Below are positions 26,371 through 37,172 of a DNA stretch of 64,000 nucleotides, piece after piece. Below the pieces are notes generated by a model. The model did no database searches. It was not told the origin of the DNA and saw nothing but the letters and a program-made list of their open reading frames with translations. The stretch is from the NCBI GenBank assembly GCA_018389105.1, contig JACATO010001106.1, forward strand, positions 109,501 to 173,500. The letters are read 5' to 3'. The translations under genes and the position numbers were made by a program. The stretch is from Nautilus pompilius. Its lineage: Eukaryota; Mollusca; Cephalopoda; Nautilida; Nautilidae. The stretch's first letter is position 1, and every line of letters begins with the position of its first letter.

Positions 26371-26715
26371 TTGGTGAAGCGCATAACTTGCAATACGAGT
26401 GCCCGAGTAGTCAAGCGTCAGACCCCCCCCTTAGTGCGAGACAACAGTGAAGGACGATGGGCGATCAATTATGGTTCGGCACCAAGCTACATTGTCAAAA
26501 TCACCGGCATCATGAAAAGGTCTACCACCATAATATTCTACCACACCATGGTGTTACATATGGACAAAAATTATTTGGTAAAATTTTTCGTATGCCAACG
26601 ATGCCAAAGAGTTAGGGAATTTCGTAAGGGTTGCTTCGCCATGGAAAATCAAAAACCACTGCCGGTTATTAGATCGCCAGACATCAGTTCTATTAAAACT
26701 GCGTTATTGAAATAG
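26371..26715 (+). pseudogene. possible LTR-retroelement integrase C-terminal fragment
   Basis: The open frame contains LVRDNSEGRWAINYGSAPSY followed by IVKITG. This recalls the beta-rich C-terminal module after the integrase core of Ty3/Gypsy-type elements, where a V/A-RN-Y-GxGPKWxxGxIVxxTGPxSY pattern is usual. The upstream overlapping openings (26050-26450) show no clear protease, reverse-transcriptase or integrase-core motif, and no long terminal repeats were found. The resemblance is short and could be chance. If correct, this is a small stranded remnant, not an intact element. Confidence 0.3.
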
Positions 26716-28066
26716 CATTTTTACAAGAAAAAAGCGAAAACTTTCATAGCTTCGAAAACAAAGAATTCTTGCTGTAGTTTTAGATGCGAGGAAGCATAAT
26801 TTAACATATTAATATTCAAGACTACCTGCTAATGCATTCCTGATATGTATAAGTCCTTATTTACAGTAAAGTTGGCTTTACATTCTTTTCCCTTACATAT
26901 TTTGATCACGCCAGTGGAGACAGGTTTATATTTCTGGCGCATGACCTGTATACGCATGCGCGTGCACTGGAAGTAATTTTTCTCCAAGAAATGGGGCGCA
27001 TTCTAAGTAATCAAATAAACGGTTAACTCGACTCTCTCCGCTCTCGGTGTTATCTAATTCTCACACACATTAACCCGAAATCTCGAAGCGCCAAATGTAC
27101 AAGAGTCAGACAAGATATTAAATACAACATTAGTAGCGATACGATCGCTTGGTGCTTCCCGATTTGAAGCGCGACGATGTCTCAAACCAAAAACTTGTTT
27201 ACGTTGTGAAGCAAACGGAAGTTAAAGATTTAAGACCGGAAACAGCCGATTAGAGCTGATGTTAGGTATTACAACGGGGTGAAATCATCTAAGGAATACC
27301 AGATCTCACTCGACCCCCGTTTACACGCTCAGTGCCCGTTTATCAGATGTTGCTTGGGTTTAGTTGCTTTTTAGCGAATTATCTAAAAAAAATTCCTGAA
27401 CTGCGCAGATTCGGGCTAAATACTACAAATGGAAGAAGCGAAGTCTACAGTTATCTGTTTTTAAATTACCTTAACTTTTCTCAAAGTACGTAAAACAAAC
27501 AGCAGCCTAGTTTGCCTGGTAAAAATAAGAGAAACAAATCGCACTGTCCAAACAATAAAAATAAATTAATTAAAAGATAGGTAAGTAAATAATTTTCGAT
27601 CGCTTTTAAGATTCATTCTGCTGCTAGCGACGAAATTAATATTAGGTAAAGCTAATGAATGCTTCTGCTTAACCATGACGAACTTTACCAATAGTTTACA
27701 TTTTGCAGCCATAGGCCAAAGTTTTAAATGACTCTAGAATTTTCTAATTTTTCCTAATAAAGTCTAAATAAACATGCTAGATTTGCATAATAATGTTAAA
27801 TGGATGTATTGAAAAGCATACGGCTTTGTATTTTTCCAAAGAATTTATGGTTAATGATCCAGATTTTTAAAAATAATGGGACAATTTGAAATCTTCAACG
27901 ACCTTCCTCTTTTGGCATTTAAACGACACTAAATAAAAGAAAGTAAGTATCTTAAAGATTACCTCTCCTTAAACAGATTACTTTACTTCCGGTGGACGTT
28001 CGTTCAGCTGTATCTCACAGAACATTAAATTTTAGTTTCGTTCTTGAGTTTGTATTATCAAAAAGT
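26716..28066. other. unassigned sequence
   Basis: Nothing identifiable. A CpG-richer patch with ACGCATGCGCGTGCAC near 26952 and a further GC-rich patch to about 27330 stand out from the AT-rich surroundings. Confidence 0.45.
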
Positions 28067-28087
28067 AAAAAAAAAAAAAAAAAAAAA
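28067..28087 (+). repeat. poly(A) run, 21 bp
   Basis: An uninterrupted A-run. It could be the tail of an old retroposed sequence, but no body could be recognised to its left. Confidence 0.9.
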
Positions 28088-28487
28088 CCAAAAACGCTCC
28101 AAGCCTGATCTTTTATTATGGTTTTCATTTATAATTTATACCCTTCAACATTTTCCCTAAGTATTTTCTGGATTTTATTGCGCTATTAAAATTTGCATGC
28201 TAAGTGTTGACAGCAAGCAATTTGGTTTCCCTTTGAACTACAGTCGTTGACTGCCTTGGTTTCTGAAGTTGATATCCTAACAGCTAGTAGAAAGATTAAG
28301 AATATTGGCATGAGTTAACCGTGAGTGGAAAAGCGGCTTATGGGGTTTGCTGCTATTAATAAAAAAGAAAAAGAAAAATGTTACTTAAAGCGATTTTTTT
28401 TTAAAAATTCAGAGCGATTTTATATTTTGTGAAAAGCATGATATATTTCTTTAATTATAAAATTTACATTCTATTTTGTAATAAGTT

Positions 28488-28864
28488 TTAGAGAACAAAA
28501 TATTCAATTTGAACATAGGTTACGTCAGTAGAGTTTTTCTTTTTAATCAGTGCCAAGATTCCAAAATAATTAACACTTTCACCGCAGACCACCTCGTTCC
28601 CGCTACCAAATTCAGCCGTTTTAACCAGTCCATCAGTGTGTAACTCATTCATGTGGATGGAGGAAAAACCCGAATAACAGTTTAAAATGGCAAAATGACT
28701 TTTACTTCTCTTAGAAAACGACATTTCTCCAAATTTGTGACAAATTTCAAACTGATAACGTGCCTGACAACGCCATTCGGTCGAAATTCCTCTACTATAC
28801 GGCCCAGTACCATGTCATTCTGTTTGCACCATGATTGAATGCACTGACTCACTTCTGTTTTCAT
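28488..28864 (-). pseudogene. unidentified coding-like remnant
   Basis: Two overlapping openings on the minus strand (28864-28682, start MKTEVSQCIQSW; 28724-28488, start MSFSKRSKSHF) join as one protein-like stretch if a frame change near 28750 is allowed. The composition is balanced and not dominated by AT-rich codons, unlike most chance openings nearby; the second part has GSGNEVVCGESVNYFGILAL and ends TDVTYVQIEYFVL before a stop. I do not recognise the family. It could be a decayed transposon protein or a host pseudogene. Confidence 0.3.
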
Positions 28865-30309
28865 GGTCTATGGCGAACTCTGAGTTTCTTTCAAGTAGCT
28901 AAGCAGTTACGCGAGGTTGGTGAGACTTTGCTTATCCTTCTTCTTCCTGTAACTTTGATGAGATATAATACGACTTATTGTGCAGAAGCGTGTACGCAGG
29001 CTAATTGAAACTCGTCTATGGTGAAATCCTATATTCAATACACCTACGATTCGGTCTTCATCTGCCTGTTTTTCGCTCAGCATCATGGTAGAGGTTCAAA
29101 GCAACATTATACACAGTAAATCAATCTCTTTATCTGTTTTCGGTAACACATTTCCTCTGTGAACAAAGAGATTTTTAAATGACAACACAGATTTGTATGC
29201 AGTTCAGATTTTGTTAAATTGTGTAAATTTATTGGTAAAAATATTTGAGTAATTCTAAATCAAAATTACACAGGAAATAGTGTGCAGAACACATATACAC
29301 GTAAGAAATCTAACGTTAAGCTGCTAGTAAAATTGCTACTTCAACATTATTTATGAATGAAAACAAAATATTTATGAATAAGTTTTAAAACGTTTAGTTT
29401 TGGCTGTATTAGGACATTTTAAAAGAAGTATTGTATTTAACCTTCCTATTCAACATTAAATTTTAAAAATTAAACAGTGTGATGATTAACGGATAAAAGT
29501 GTCATCTTTACCTGTTCTTCGTCAACTACTTTAAATCACCAACTAGAATTTGACCCTGTATGGTGATCCTATTGATTTCGCACTGCACAGTATTAATGTA
29601 ATGTTCTTAAACGCATCAAGAAATCTGATGCAAAGGGCGATTACATAAGGCTTAGATCATCTTAAACATGTGGTTCGAAATCAGACTTTAAAAAAATGTT
29701 ATTCTTGAAAGAAGAGAGCTCAAACATTTTTAGTCATTTACTATAACAAATACATGTGTATATTACGTATATTACGTGGATTAGTGATATTGATGGTCTA
29801 TAAACATTTTGCTGTCGTAGATGAAAAAAACAAGCATTACAATATCTTGTGATCTCCAAGAAAACCTTTGTTTCATCACCTTTTAGGAAATTAATTCGGT
29901 AATCATTATGCACAAATTAAAATAATAAAATCAGAGGTTTAAATGGAAGGTTTTTCCCATGCAATTTAATGGCCAGTTAAAATCGTCTAAAATCTTGTTT
30001 ATATGCTCGATATTTTATTGACCAATCGTAGTCTGGTCTGGATTGCCTGTTTCATCTTGTAGGTATAAACCGTGAAGATACGTATTTAAAAATTACTTTA
30101 GTGTATGTTCTTTATAGTGAACTTTCCTTCTTTTACTGGTTTTAATGGCTTTACCTTCTCTGCTTGTCAATAAAATATGTGAAAATTTTTATATGCAGGG
30201 ATTTTTGTTTCCACCTTAAATTCTGATTCACTATCTCTGACTAATAATATAATGGTCATTATTTGAAAACGAGTTAAAATGTACATAGTGTACACTATTT
30301 TTGGCTTAA
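28865..30309. other. unassigned sequence
   Basis: No feature supported. If the exons at 30328-31619 belong to a gene, this could be an upstream intron or promoter region, but no upstream exon with matching phase was found. Confidence 0.4.
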
Positions 30310-30327
30310 ATGACTCTTTCTGTTCAG

Positions 30328-30443
30328 GTATCAAGACGATCTAAGAGATGCTTCCCTTCTATCGCAGAAGTATTATCTAAACAAACTATTCAAAATGTAG
30401 CAAAGATAAGGGAATACTTCCTTACTCTTCGAAATAACTTTCA
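30328..30443 (+). CDS. candidate exon 1 of an unidentified spliced gene
   Basis: A pyrimidine-rich acceptor (CTCTTTCTGTTCAG) precedes 30328. Only one frame is open, encoding VSRRSKRCFPSIAEVLSKQ and continuing to LTLRNNFQ. A donor-like GTATGA follows at 30444, leaving two bases of the last codon. An in-frame ATG lies at 30310, inside the pyrimidine tract, so the exon could instead be a first exon. The peptide reads like real protein (mixed charged and hydrophobic residues), but I do not recognise it. Confidence rests on the phase match with the next two candidate exons. Confidence 0.35.
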
Positions 30444-31329
30444 GTATGAAAGCAAGTTAATTTGTTTTTCGTATTCACTCATATTCCTATTTAAAATAAA
30501 CATATTAAAACGCAATTATTAAAACAATAACATATTTGTAAAAAAATCTTTTCAAAGCTTACATCGAAAGTCTTTTTGAAGGCTAAGAAATTTTCTCAGT
30601 TAACCGTACGTTGGTTTACATTTTTTCCTTATTGCTAATTAGTAGAATGGCAACACGACTGCACATCGGAAAGGCTAAAGTAGTTTTCTGTCGAAACCTC
30701 GAAATAGATTTCCCCTGAGATTCCTCGTAGTGCCAAATGAAAATTCATTATTATTTCATTTTATCTTGGTTTACATTCACTGATACTAGAGTTCAAGTTC
30801 TGGTATTCTAGTATTTATCCTTGATCATTTCCCTAAAATTATATCTGTATAATGTCTGATTGGTCATAATACAACTAAAATATTGTTTATATAATGTCAA
30901 TAAACGTGTGATAGATACGTAACCAATAATCTCAGCTGTACCAGCTTATTAAATCGTATGTACGCTACTGGTCAATTTGCTACAAGTTCTCATATGCTGT
31001 CTTAAGGATATATAAATACAATGTTATTTATAAAAAATTGCCAATTACATTAATTGGACCTTCTGACATGCCAGCAGATTACAGTTTTTATTATATGAAT
31101 AACTGGTCTTAATTATGATAATTCAAGGCATCTCGCGCAAATTTCTTCTGAGACTACAGTAATGCTATTTATGTTTATAATTTTTCTTTCTTTTTTATGG
31201 CTTAACTTATTTCCCAGGTAAATAATATCAGAAAATTATTTCTGCCATGATTTATTTGAAATAACCAGATAAAATGTTTTCATTTGGTTTGACATCACTT
31301 AACTTTTTTTGTTTTATTTTTCTGATTAG

Positions 31330-31377
31330 TGGAGACAGATTTCGCATATTTCCATTGGCGATTTTTGGGGGTGGAAG
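31330..31377 (+). CDS. candidate exon 2 (48 bp) of an unidentified spliced gene
   Basis: The exon is bounded by a strong acceptor (TTTTATTTTTCTGATTAG) and a textbook donor (GGAAG then GTAAGTATT). Entered in the phase left by the exon at 30328-30443, it reads GDRFRIFPLAIFGGG and leaves in the same phase. Its length is a multiple of three. All three frames happen to be open in so short a piece, so the frame is supported only by its neighbours. Confidence 0.35.
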
Positions 31378-31543
31378 GTAAGTATTGGAACTTTAATAGT
31401 AAATCATTACCATTATCGCTAAATAATCAACTTAGGGTGATAATCCTTGTTATGCATTAGTGGTACAGATGTTTTATCAGATTTCATGCTATCTTGTTTA
31501 TTTATTCATGTGTTTTTAATATATTCTAAAGATTTATTTTTAG

Positions 31544-31619
31544 TGCAAATCTAGAAGAAGGGTATATTATCTTCTGGGCCGATCGCATTACCCCCGGATC
31601 ACCGGTACTCACAGCCTAA
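31544..31619 (+). CDS. candidate terminal exon of an unidentified spliced gene
   Basis: Acceptor GATTTATTTTTAG ends at 31543. In the phase delivered by the 48-bp exon the sequence reads ANLEEGYIIFWADRITPGSP and stops at 31617-31619. A polyadenylation-type AATAAA lies at 31765-31770, about 150 bp after the stop, which suits a last exon. The three pieces together would give the C-terminal about 79 residues of a protein ending in VLTA. No family is recognised. The alternative phase is also open for about 34 codons, so the assignment is tentative. Confidence 0.35.
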
Positions 31620-31764
31620 CTATCACTGGACGAAATGTTATCTAGTTAAGCATCCATAAAAAAAACTAAAAAGTCATCTTTATGTAAGATTTACTTCGTA
31701 TTGTAGCTAAAAGAGAGTATAATTTATGTAAGGCTGGTAATTTGATTAATTAATGAAATCAGCA

Positions 31765-31770
31765 AATAAA
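31765..31770 (+). promoter_or_regulatory. possible polyadenylation signal
   Basis: AATAAA downstream of the candidate terminal exon. Such hexamers are common in AT-rich DNA, so it has weight only together with the exon model. Confidence 0.25.
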
Positions 31771-32162
31771 TTAAAAAAACAAGTAAAGGTAGGTTTTGGT
31801 TTGGTCAATCACTTATTCCACCACGTTCATTGTGCTGTTAAAAGAAATGAAACATGAAAGACTGCAGAAAATTAAGGCTGGAAGATGATCATCACTGCAT
31901 CATTAATCTGTGAAATAGATTACAATTTTAACTTGGAATTTATCTGATATCAGGTAAAAAAAGATAGCAAGTATCATAGGGGTCTGTTTGTTCTTTTATC
32001 AGTCATTAAAGATGAAGTGAAGATTTCAAATTCTTTAACATATCTTCGTGAAACGTGAATCTATAACCATTTTCTTAAGGGTTTTGTCATTTTTGGTGGG
32101 TATTTTTTTGTATTTTTTGAAGAATGATTCATATTCGGTGAAACTTTCGCTTCTTATTCTTT

Positions 32163-32669
32163 ATGTTTACTTTCGGTTGCCATCAAAGGCGTCTGCCATC
32201 CTGGTTTGTCATACCTCTTGAAACTAAATCAAAACAGGAATCAGCGCCAGTTCCGCTTGGATGGACGCCAATGGCCGTGAAAATTACAACTGGGTTTTGC
32301 TTCCCTTTGCTCTCTCCCTCGACTTTTACACGGTGTAGTCCGACTTTTCGATTTAATGGAACACCGCACGCGGTTCCTGTGCCACAGGTAGTACCTTCTG
32401 TGGCGTAGACTGTTTCCATTGCCAGACAGACGGTGGTCGCCTGGCGGTTTTTACCGCTGGACCTCCCATTTCATCCTCTCTTCCCTGTCAGTGCTAAGCG
32501 AAATAAATTATTTGACAAACACAGCGGGTATGAGCAAAAATAGCGAAATCGGGTCCGTGCCAGGTTCCACTACATCTTGGCTGGAGCTTCTGGTATTGAA
32601 TTTTACTGAAGTTCCTACGTCGTATGGAGAGGATACAATTAAAAACGAAACAGCCTATTAGGGGGGGAA
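32163..32669. other. unidentified GC-richer block abutting the 102-bp array
   Basis: Base composition rises sharply at about 32160 and falls again at the array. Openings exist on both strands (plus 32163-32408 and 32419-32661; minus 32419-32183, start METVYATEGTTCGTGTACG), none with a recognised domain. It ends CCTATTAGGGGGGGAAAA directly before the first array unit. It may be the body of an element of which the array is the expanded end, or simply the unique flank. Confidence 0.35.
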
Positions 32670-32670
32670 A

Positions 32671-34508
32671 ATGGTCTGGGATTTTATGGACGGGATAAAA
32701 GTAAAACTCAAATTTAAATCATATTATGCCTGGAATTCCCTAATATTGATTCCAATAGGAATTAACAAAAAAATGGTTTGGGATTTTATGGACGGGATAA
32801 AAGTAAAACTCAAATTTAAATCATATTATGCCTGGAATTCCCTATTATTGATTCCAAGAGGAATTAGCAAAAAAAATGGTCTGGGATTTTATGGACGGGA
32901 TAAAAGTAAAACTCAAATTTAAATCATATTATGCCTGGAATTCCCTAATATTGATTCCAAGAGGAATTAGCAAAAAAATGGTCTGGGATTTTATGGACGG
33001 GATAAAAGTAAAACTCAAATTTAAATCATATTATGCCTGGAATTCCCTAATATTGATTCCAAGAGGAATTAACAAAAAAATGGTTTGGGATTTTATGGAC
33101 GGGATAAAAGTAAAACTCAAATTTAAATCATATTATGCCTGGAATTCCCTAATATTGATTCCAAGGGGAATTAACAAAAAAATGGTTTGGGATTTTATGG
33201 ACGGGATAAAAGTAAAACTCAAATTTAAATCATATTATGCCTGGAATTCCCTATTATTGATTCCAAGAGGAATTAGCAAAAAAAATGGTCTGGGATTTTA
33301 TGGACGGGATAAATGTAAAACTCAAATTTAAATCATATTATGCCTGGAATTCCCTAATATTGATTCCAATAGGAATTAACAAAAAAATGGTTTGGGATTT
33401 TATGGACGGGATAAAAGTAAAACTCAAATTTAAATCATATTATGCCTGGAATTCCCTATTATTGATTCCAAGAGGAATTAGCAAAAAAATGGTCTGGGAT
33501 TTTATGGACGGGATAAATGTAAAACTCAAATTTAAATCATATTATGCCTGGAATTCCCTAATATTGATTCCAAGAGGAATTAGCAAAAAAATGGTCTGGG
33601 ATTTTATGGACGGAATAAAAGTAAAACTCAAATTTAAATCATATTATGCCTGGAATTCCCTAATATTGATTCCAATAGGAATTAACAAAAAAATGGTTTG
33701 GGATTTTATGGACGGGATAAAAGTAAAACTCAAATTTAAATCATATTATGCCTGGAATTCCCTAATATTGATTCCAAGAGGAATTAGCAAAAAAATGGTC
33801 TGGGATTTTATGGACGGGATAAAAGTAAAACTCAAATTTAAATCATATTATGCCTGGAATTCCCTAATATTGATTCCAAGAGGAATTAACAAAAAAATGG
33901 TTTGGGATTTTATGGACGGGATAAAAGTAAAACTCAAATTTAAATCATATTATGCCTGGAATTCCCTAATATTGATTCCAAGGGGAATTAGCAAAAAAAT
34001 GGTCTGGGATTTTATGGACGGGATAAATGTAAAACTCAAATTTAAATCATATTATGCCTGGAATTCCCTAATATTGATTCCAATAGGAATTAACAAAAAA
34101 ATGGTTGGGATTTTATGGACGGGATAAAAGTAAAACTCAAATTTAAATCATATTATGCCTGGAATTCCCTATTATTGATTCCAAGAGGAATTAGCAAAAA
34201 AATGGTCTGGGATTTTATGGACGGGATAAATGTAAAACTCAAATTTAAATCATATTATGCCTGGAATTCCCTAATATTGATTCCAAGAGGAATTAGCAAA
34301 AAAAATGGTCTGGGATTTTATGGACGGAATAAAAGTAAAACTCAAATTTAAATCATATTATGCCTGGAATTCCCTAATATTGATTCCAATAGGAATTAAC
34401 AAAAAAATGGTTTGGGATTTTATGGACGGGATAAAAGTAAAACTCAAATTTAAATCATATTATGCCTGGAATTCCCTAATATTGATTCCAAGAGGAATTA
34501 GCAAAAAA
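32671..34508 (+). repeat. 102-bp tandem array, 18 units, open in one frame
   Basis: Each unit runs from ATGGT(C/T)TGGGATTTTATGGA to the A-run before the next ATG, and encodes 34 codons (MVWDFMDGIKVKLKF ... LIPRGINKK). Sixteen junctions keep the 102-bp register or differ by one A; units 2, 6 and 16 have one extra A, and unit 15 (34101) lacks a T. The longest uninterrupted frame is 280 codons (33285-34127). Copies differ at a handful of sites: K/N, I/L, R/I, S/N and three silent sites. Every unit carries a GAATTC site. Whether any of it is translated cannot be told; the homopolymer indels argue against constraint. No relatives recognised. Confidence 0.97.
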
Positions 34509-36816
34509 AAAAAATTAATAAATAATGTCTTTAATAAAACTTAAGTCGTTATATCACTACATGCTGTGCTATACCAAAGATTTCTGTTTGTGTAAATATC
34601 TTTTACATTTTGTCTCATATAAACGTTTATGAGCAGATATCAGTAAACATCATGCGAAGTTTATCTTTACGTGTTGACCGGCTCAGTAAACACGCAATTC
34701 TTTCTTTTATCGCCAGAGAATTAAAAAGTCAGTTTTGACGTATAATTTAGGTAAATGATAATGTATTAATGGTTATTGTATCACTTGTGGCAGAGGACGT
34801 GGAATTTCCTAGTCACTACAAACGACTGCGGAGGCAAACACTGATGTATTATCATCGGCAACAAGACAAAACAGGGAGAAATTAGTCAATAGAAGAAAAC
34901 CATTAAACATGGAATGCTCAGGTTTCGTTTACAAAAATCTATTTAAAAGGTTTACCAGTAGATTAAAGCAAACTTTAAATAATCTTCAGCATTACCAGCG
35001 CTTATTTCGTTTTCGATCGCAGACAAGCAGCGATTGCAGTCTGATGAAGCAAAAATAATATCCAGTCTTCTTCACTTGATGTTGCCGAGGCGGTAACTCT
35101 GGCTGTTAACCAATCTCTTCTGCCTCAGGACAGTTTGTGAGTTAACCCGTGGTGGCCATTAATGGTCGACTGTCCACCCTCGATGTTAGTGCTTGTTTTA
35201 ACCACATTAACGAAATCATTAACAGATGAAAACCGTCTTGTCCTAACTTATTAACACTGATTAAAATTTCCATGTCCCCGCAATTCAGATAGATGAGTTA
35301 ACCTTTTAGATTATTTGCAAAGCTTTTTTTTTAAATTGTCCTAGAATGTTATAGGATCAGATAATTTACACGAGCGATATCCTTGATACTATTTATTTTT
35401 TTTGTAAGTATAAATACCTATCTCCAGAAGCAGTTCTGATAGTGGAGAGGTGAGATATTAGGATCATGATGCTTCCCATTTCATTAAAGAGTGAACTAGC
35501 TGGAAGAAAGCAACATCCATGTATCTATGACATTACGTAATATCGTGGCAGACGTACAATCACGATCAACGGTGCAAAAGTAACGCAAAACCCGTTATTA
35601 ATTTAACAAATTACACCACTGATAGGTTCCAGATATATCATGAAACTTTAAAAATGCTTATTTTATTTATACTCGAGATTCTGCTGTAATTTTATAGTAG
35701 TAAGTCGTAGTGTAAAATTACGGCGAATTTCTCACGGCTGCGTTAAAGCTGAGGTCCCCTATTAACTGACACAACGATGATTCGTCCAAGTAGTGTCAAC
35801 GAAGTAAACTACAAATGGCATGGACCGACCACCATTATCCATCACTTACACCGGCACAATATGTTCTATACTAGATACCATTGCCTTGCTCACTTTAGCA
35901 AAATAAAATTTAAAGTGCGCTGAGCTGAAGGTTATAGTTTCCATTAATTCTTGAAGTGATTATTAATTCTGTCTTACTCTTAATTCAACTCCTACTCGTC
36001 CTCCAGTATCAGATGCAATCATAATCATGGCGAGTTCATAGACTTAAAAATCGACAGAAGATCCTGGTAAATTACCTGATTTTATTTAGATCGCCCCCCA
36101 AAAGACCTCATTCAGTTGACATACATAATTCTCAGAAATGTCTGATGTTCGGAAATCTGTCGTTTACTAAAAAACAAATTCTAATAAAAATAACTAATCT
36201 AGATTACTTCCATCGATCTCAAACTTCATTTCATTCTAGTTCAACCTTAAGGGTTATTTTTTCGTAGATGTCATCTTTAATGTGTCGGACCCATACCACT
36301 GTTATCCCTATCAACAGTATCCAGTACATTTTCACCTAGGTGTTTCTTGTGTTTCTGCTCTGACCGTTCTGAACATCATATTATCTATTAAATGCTTCAG
36401 GCATTAACATTTTAAAAGCCTTTAAAAAAACAATCTTATATAAATCTACATATTTACGTTTGTTGATATATTTATACTTTAGTCTGAGGAAAAAAAACAA
36501 TTACTTGTTTGTCAAATATGTAAAGTTCATGTAAGTGTAATTATTTTCCCCAAAAATCTTCATAAAATTCTTCATCCTCATCTACATTATTTCTTTTTAA
36601 AATGTACGGTAAAGATGGAAATTTGCGCTTCTCTGTGAGTGCATTTAAATTAGCTTAATCCCCTATAACGTACCGATAACAAAATTAAAGAATTTTTATA
36701 TTAATATCATTTTACCAAAGTCAAGGATTTGTAAAGAGAAAATTGAAACAACGCAAGTTCGTTTAAAGGAGATACTTCGTAAATCGTATTTCTGCAATTA
36801 CAAGCATTAACAGAGC
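34509..36816. other. unassigned AT-rich sequence
   Basis: No gene, repeat or element recognised between the array and the hAT element. Confidence 0.5.
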
Positions 36817-36824
36817 ATTTAGAT
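36817..36824. other. 8-bp target-site duplication, left
   Basis: ATTTAGAT directly before the hAT element, repeated exactly at 39368-39375. Eight bases is the characteristic duplication length of hAT transposons. Confidence 0.95.
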
Positions 36825-36855
36825 CAGAGGTCTTCAAAGTGGGGGTCGCGACCCC
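36825..36855 (+). repeat. hAT terminal inverted repeat, left
   Basis: Begins CAGAGGTCTTCAAAG and contains the palindrome GTCGCGAC. Pairs with 39335-39367, with a 2-3 base length difference in the G-run versus the A-run between the conserved blocks. Confidence 0.93.
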
Positions 36856-37172
36856 CAAGGGAGTCGCGTAACCATAGAAAGGGGGTCGCCAAAATTATAA
36901 TTATGGAATTTTTTTTATAATATTCAACATTGTTTTTTTACTAATTTAACAACAAACACATCAATTTTCAATATAAATTGACAATCGTTTTAATTTAAAT
37001 GGTATTGTTAAACTTCATCAAGAAAGCAAAATAATATGATATTTCATTATAACTTACCTTAACGATTCCTCTTCTTTTGTTTTATTTCTCACCTTCACTT
37101 ATAAACTATGCATTACAATTTTTAATACGATCATGTCTCGCTCATCATTTTTTATTTTAAGATAAATCGACG

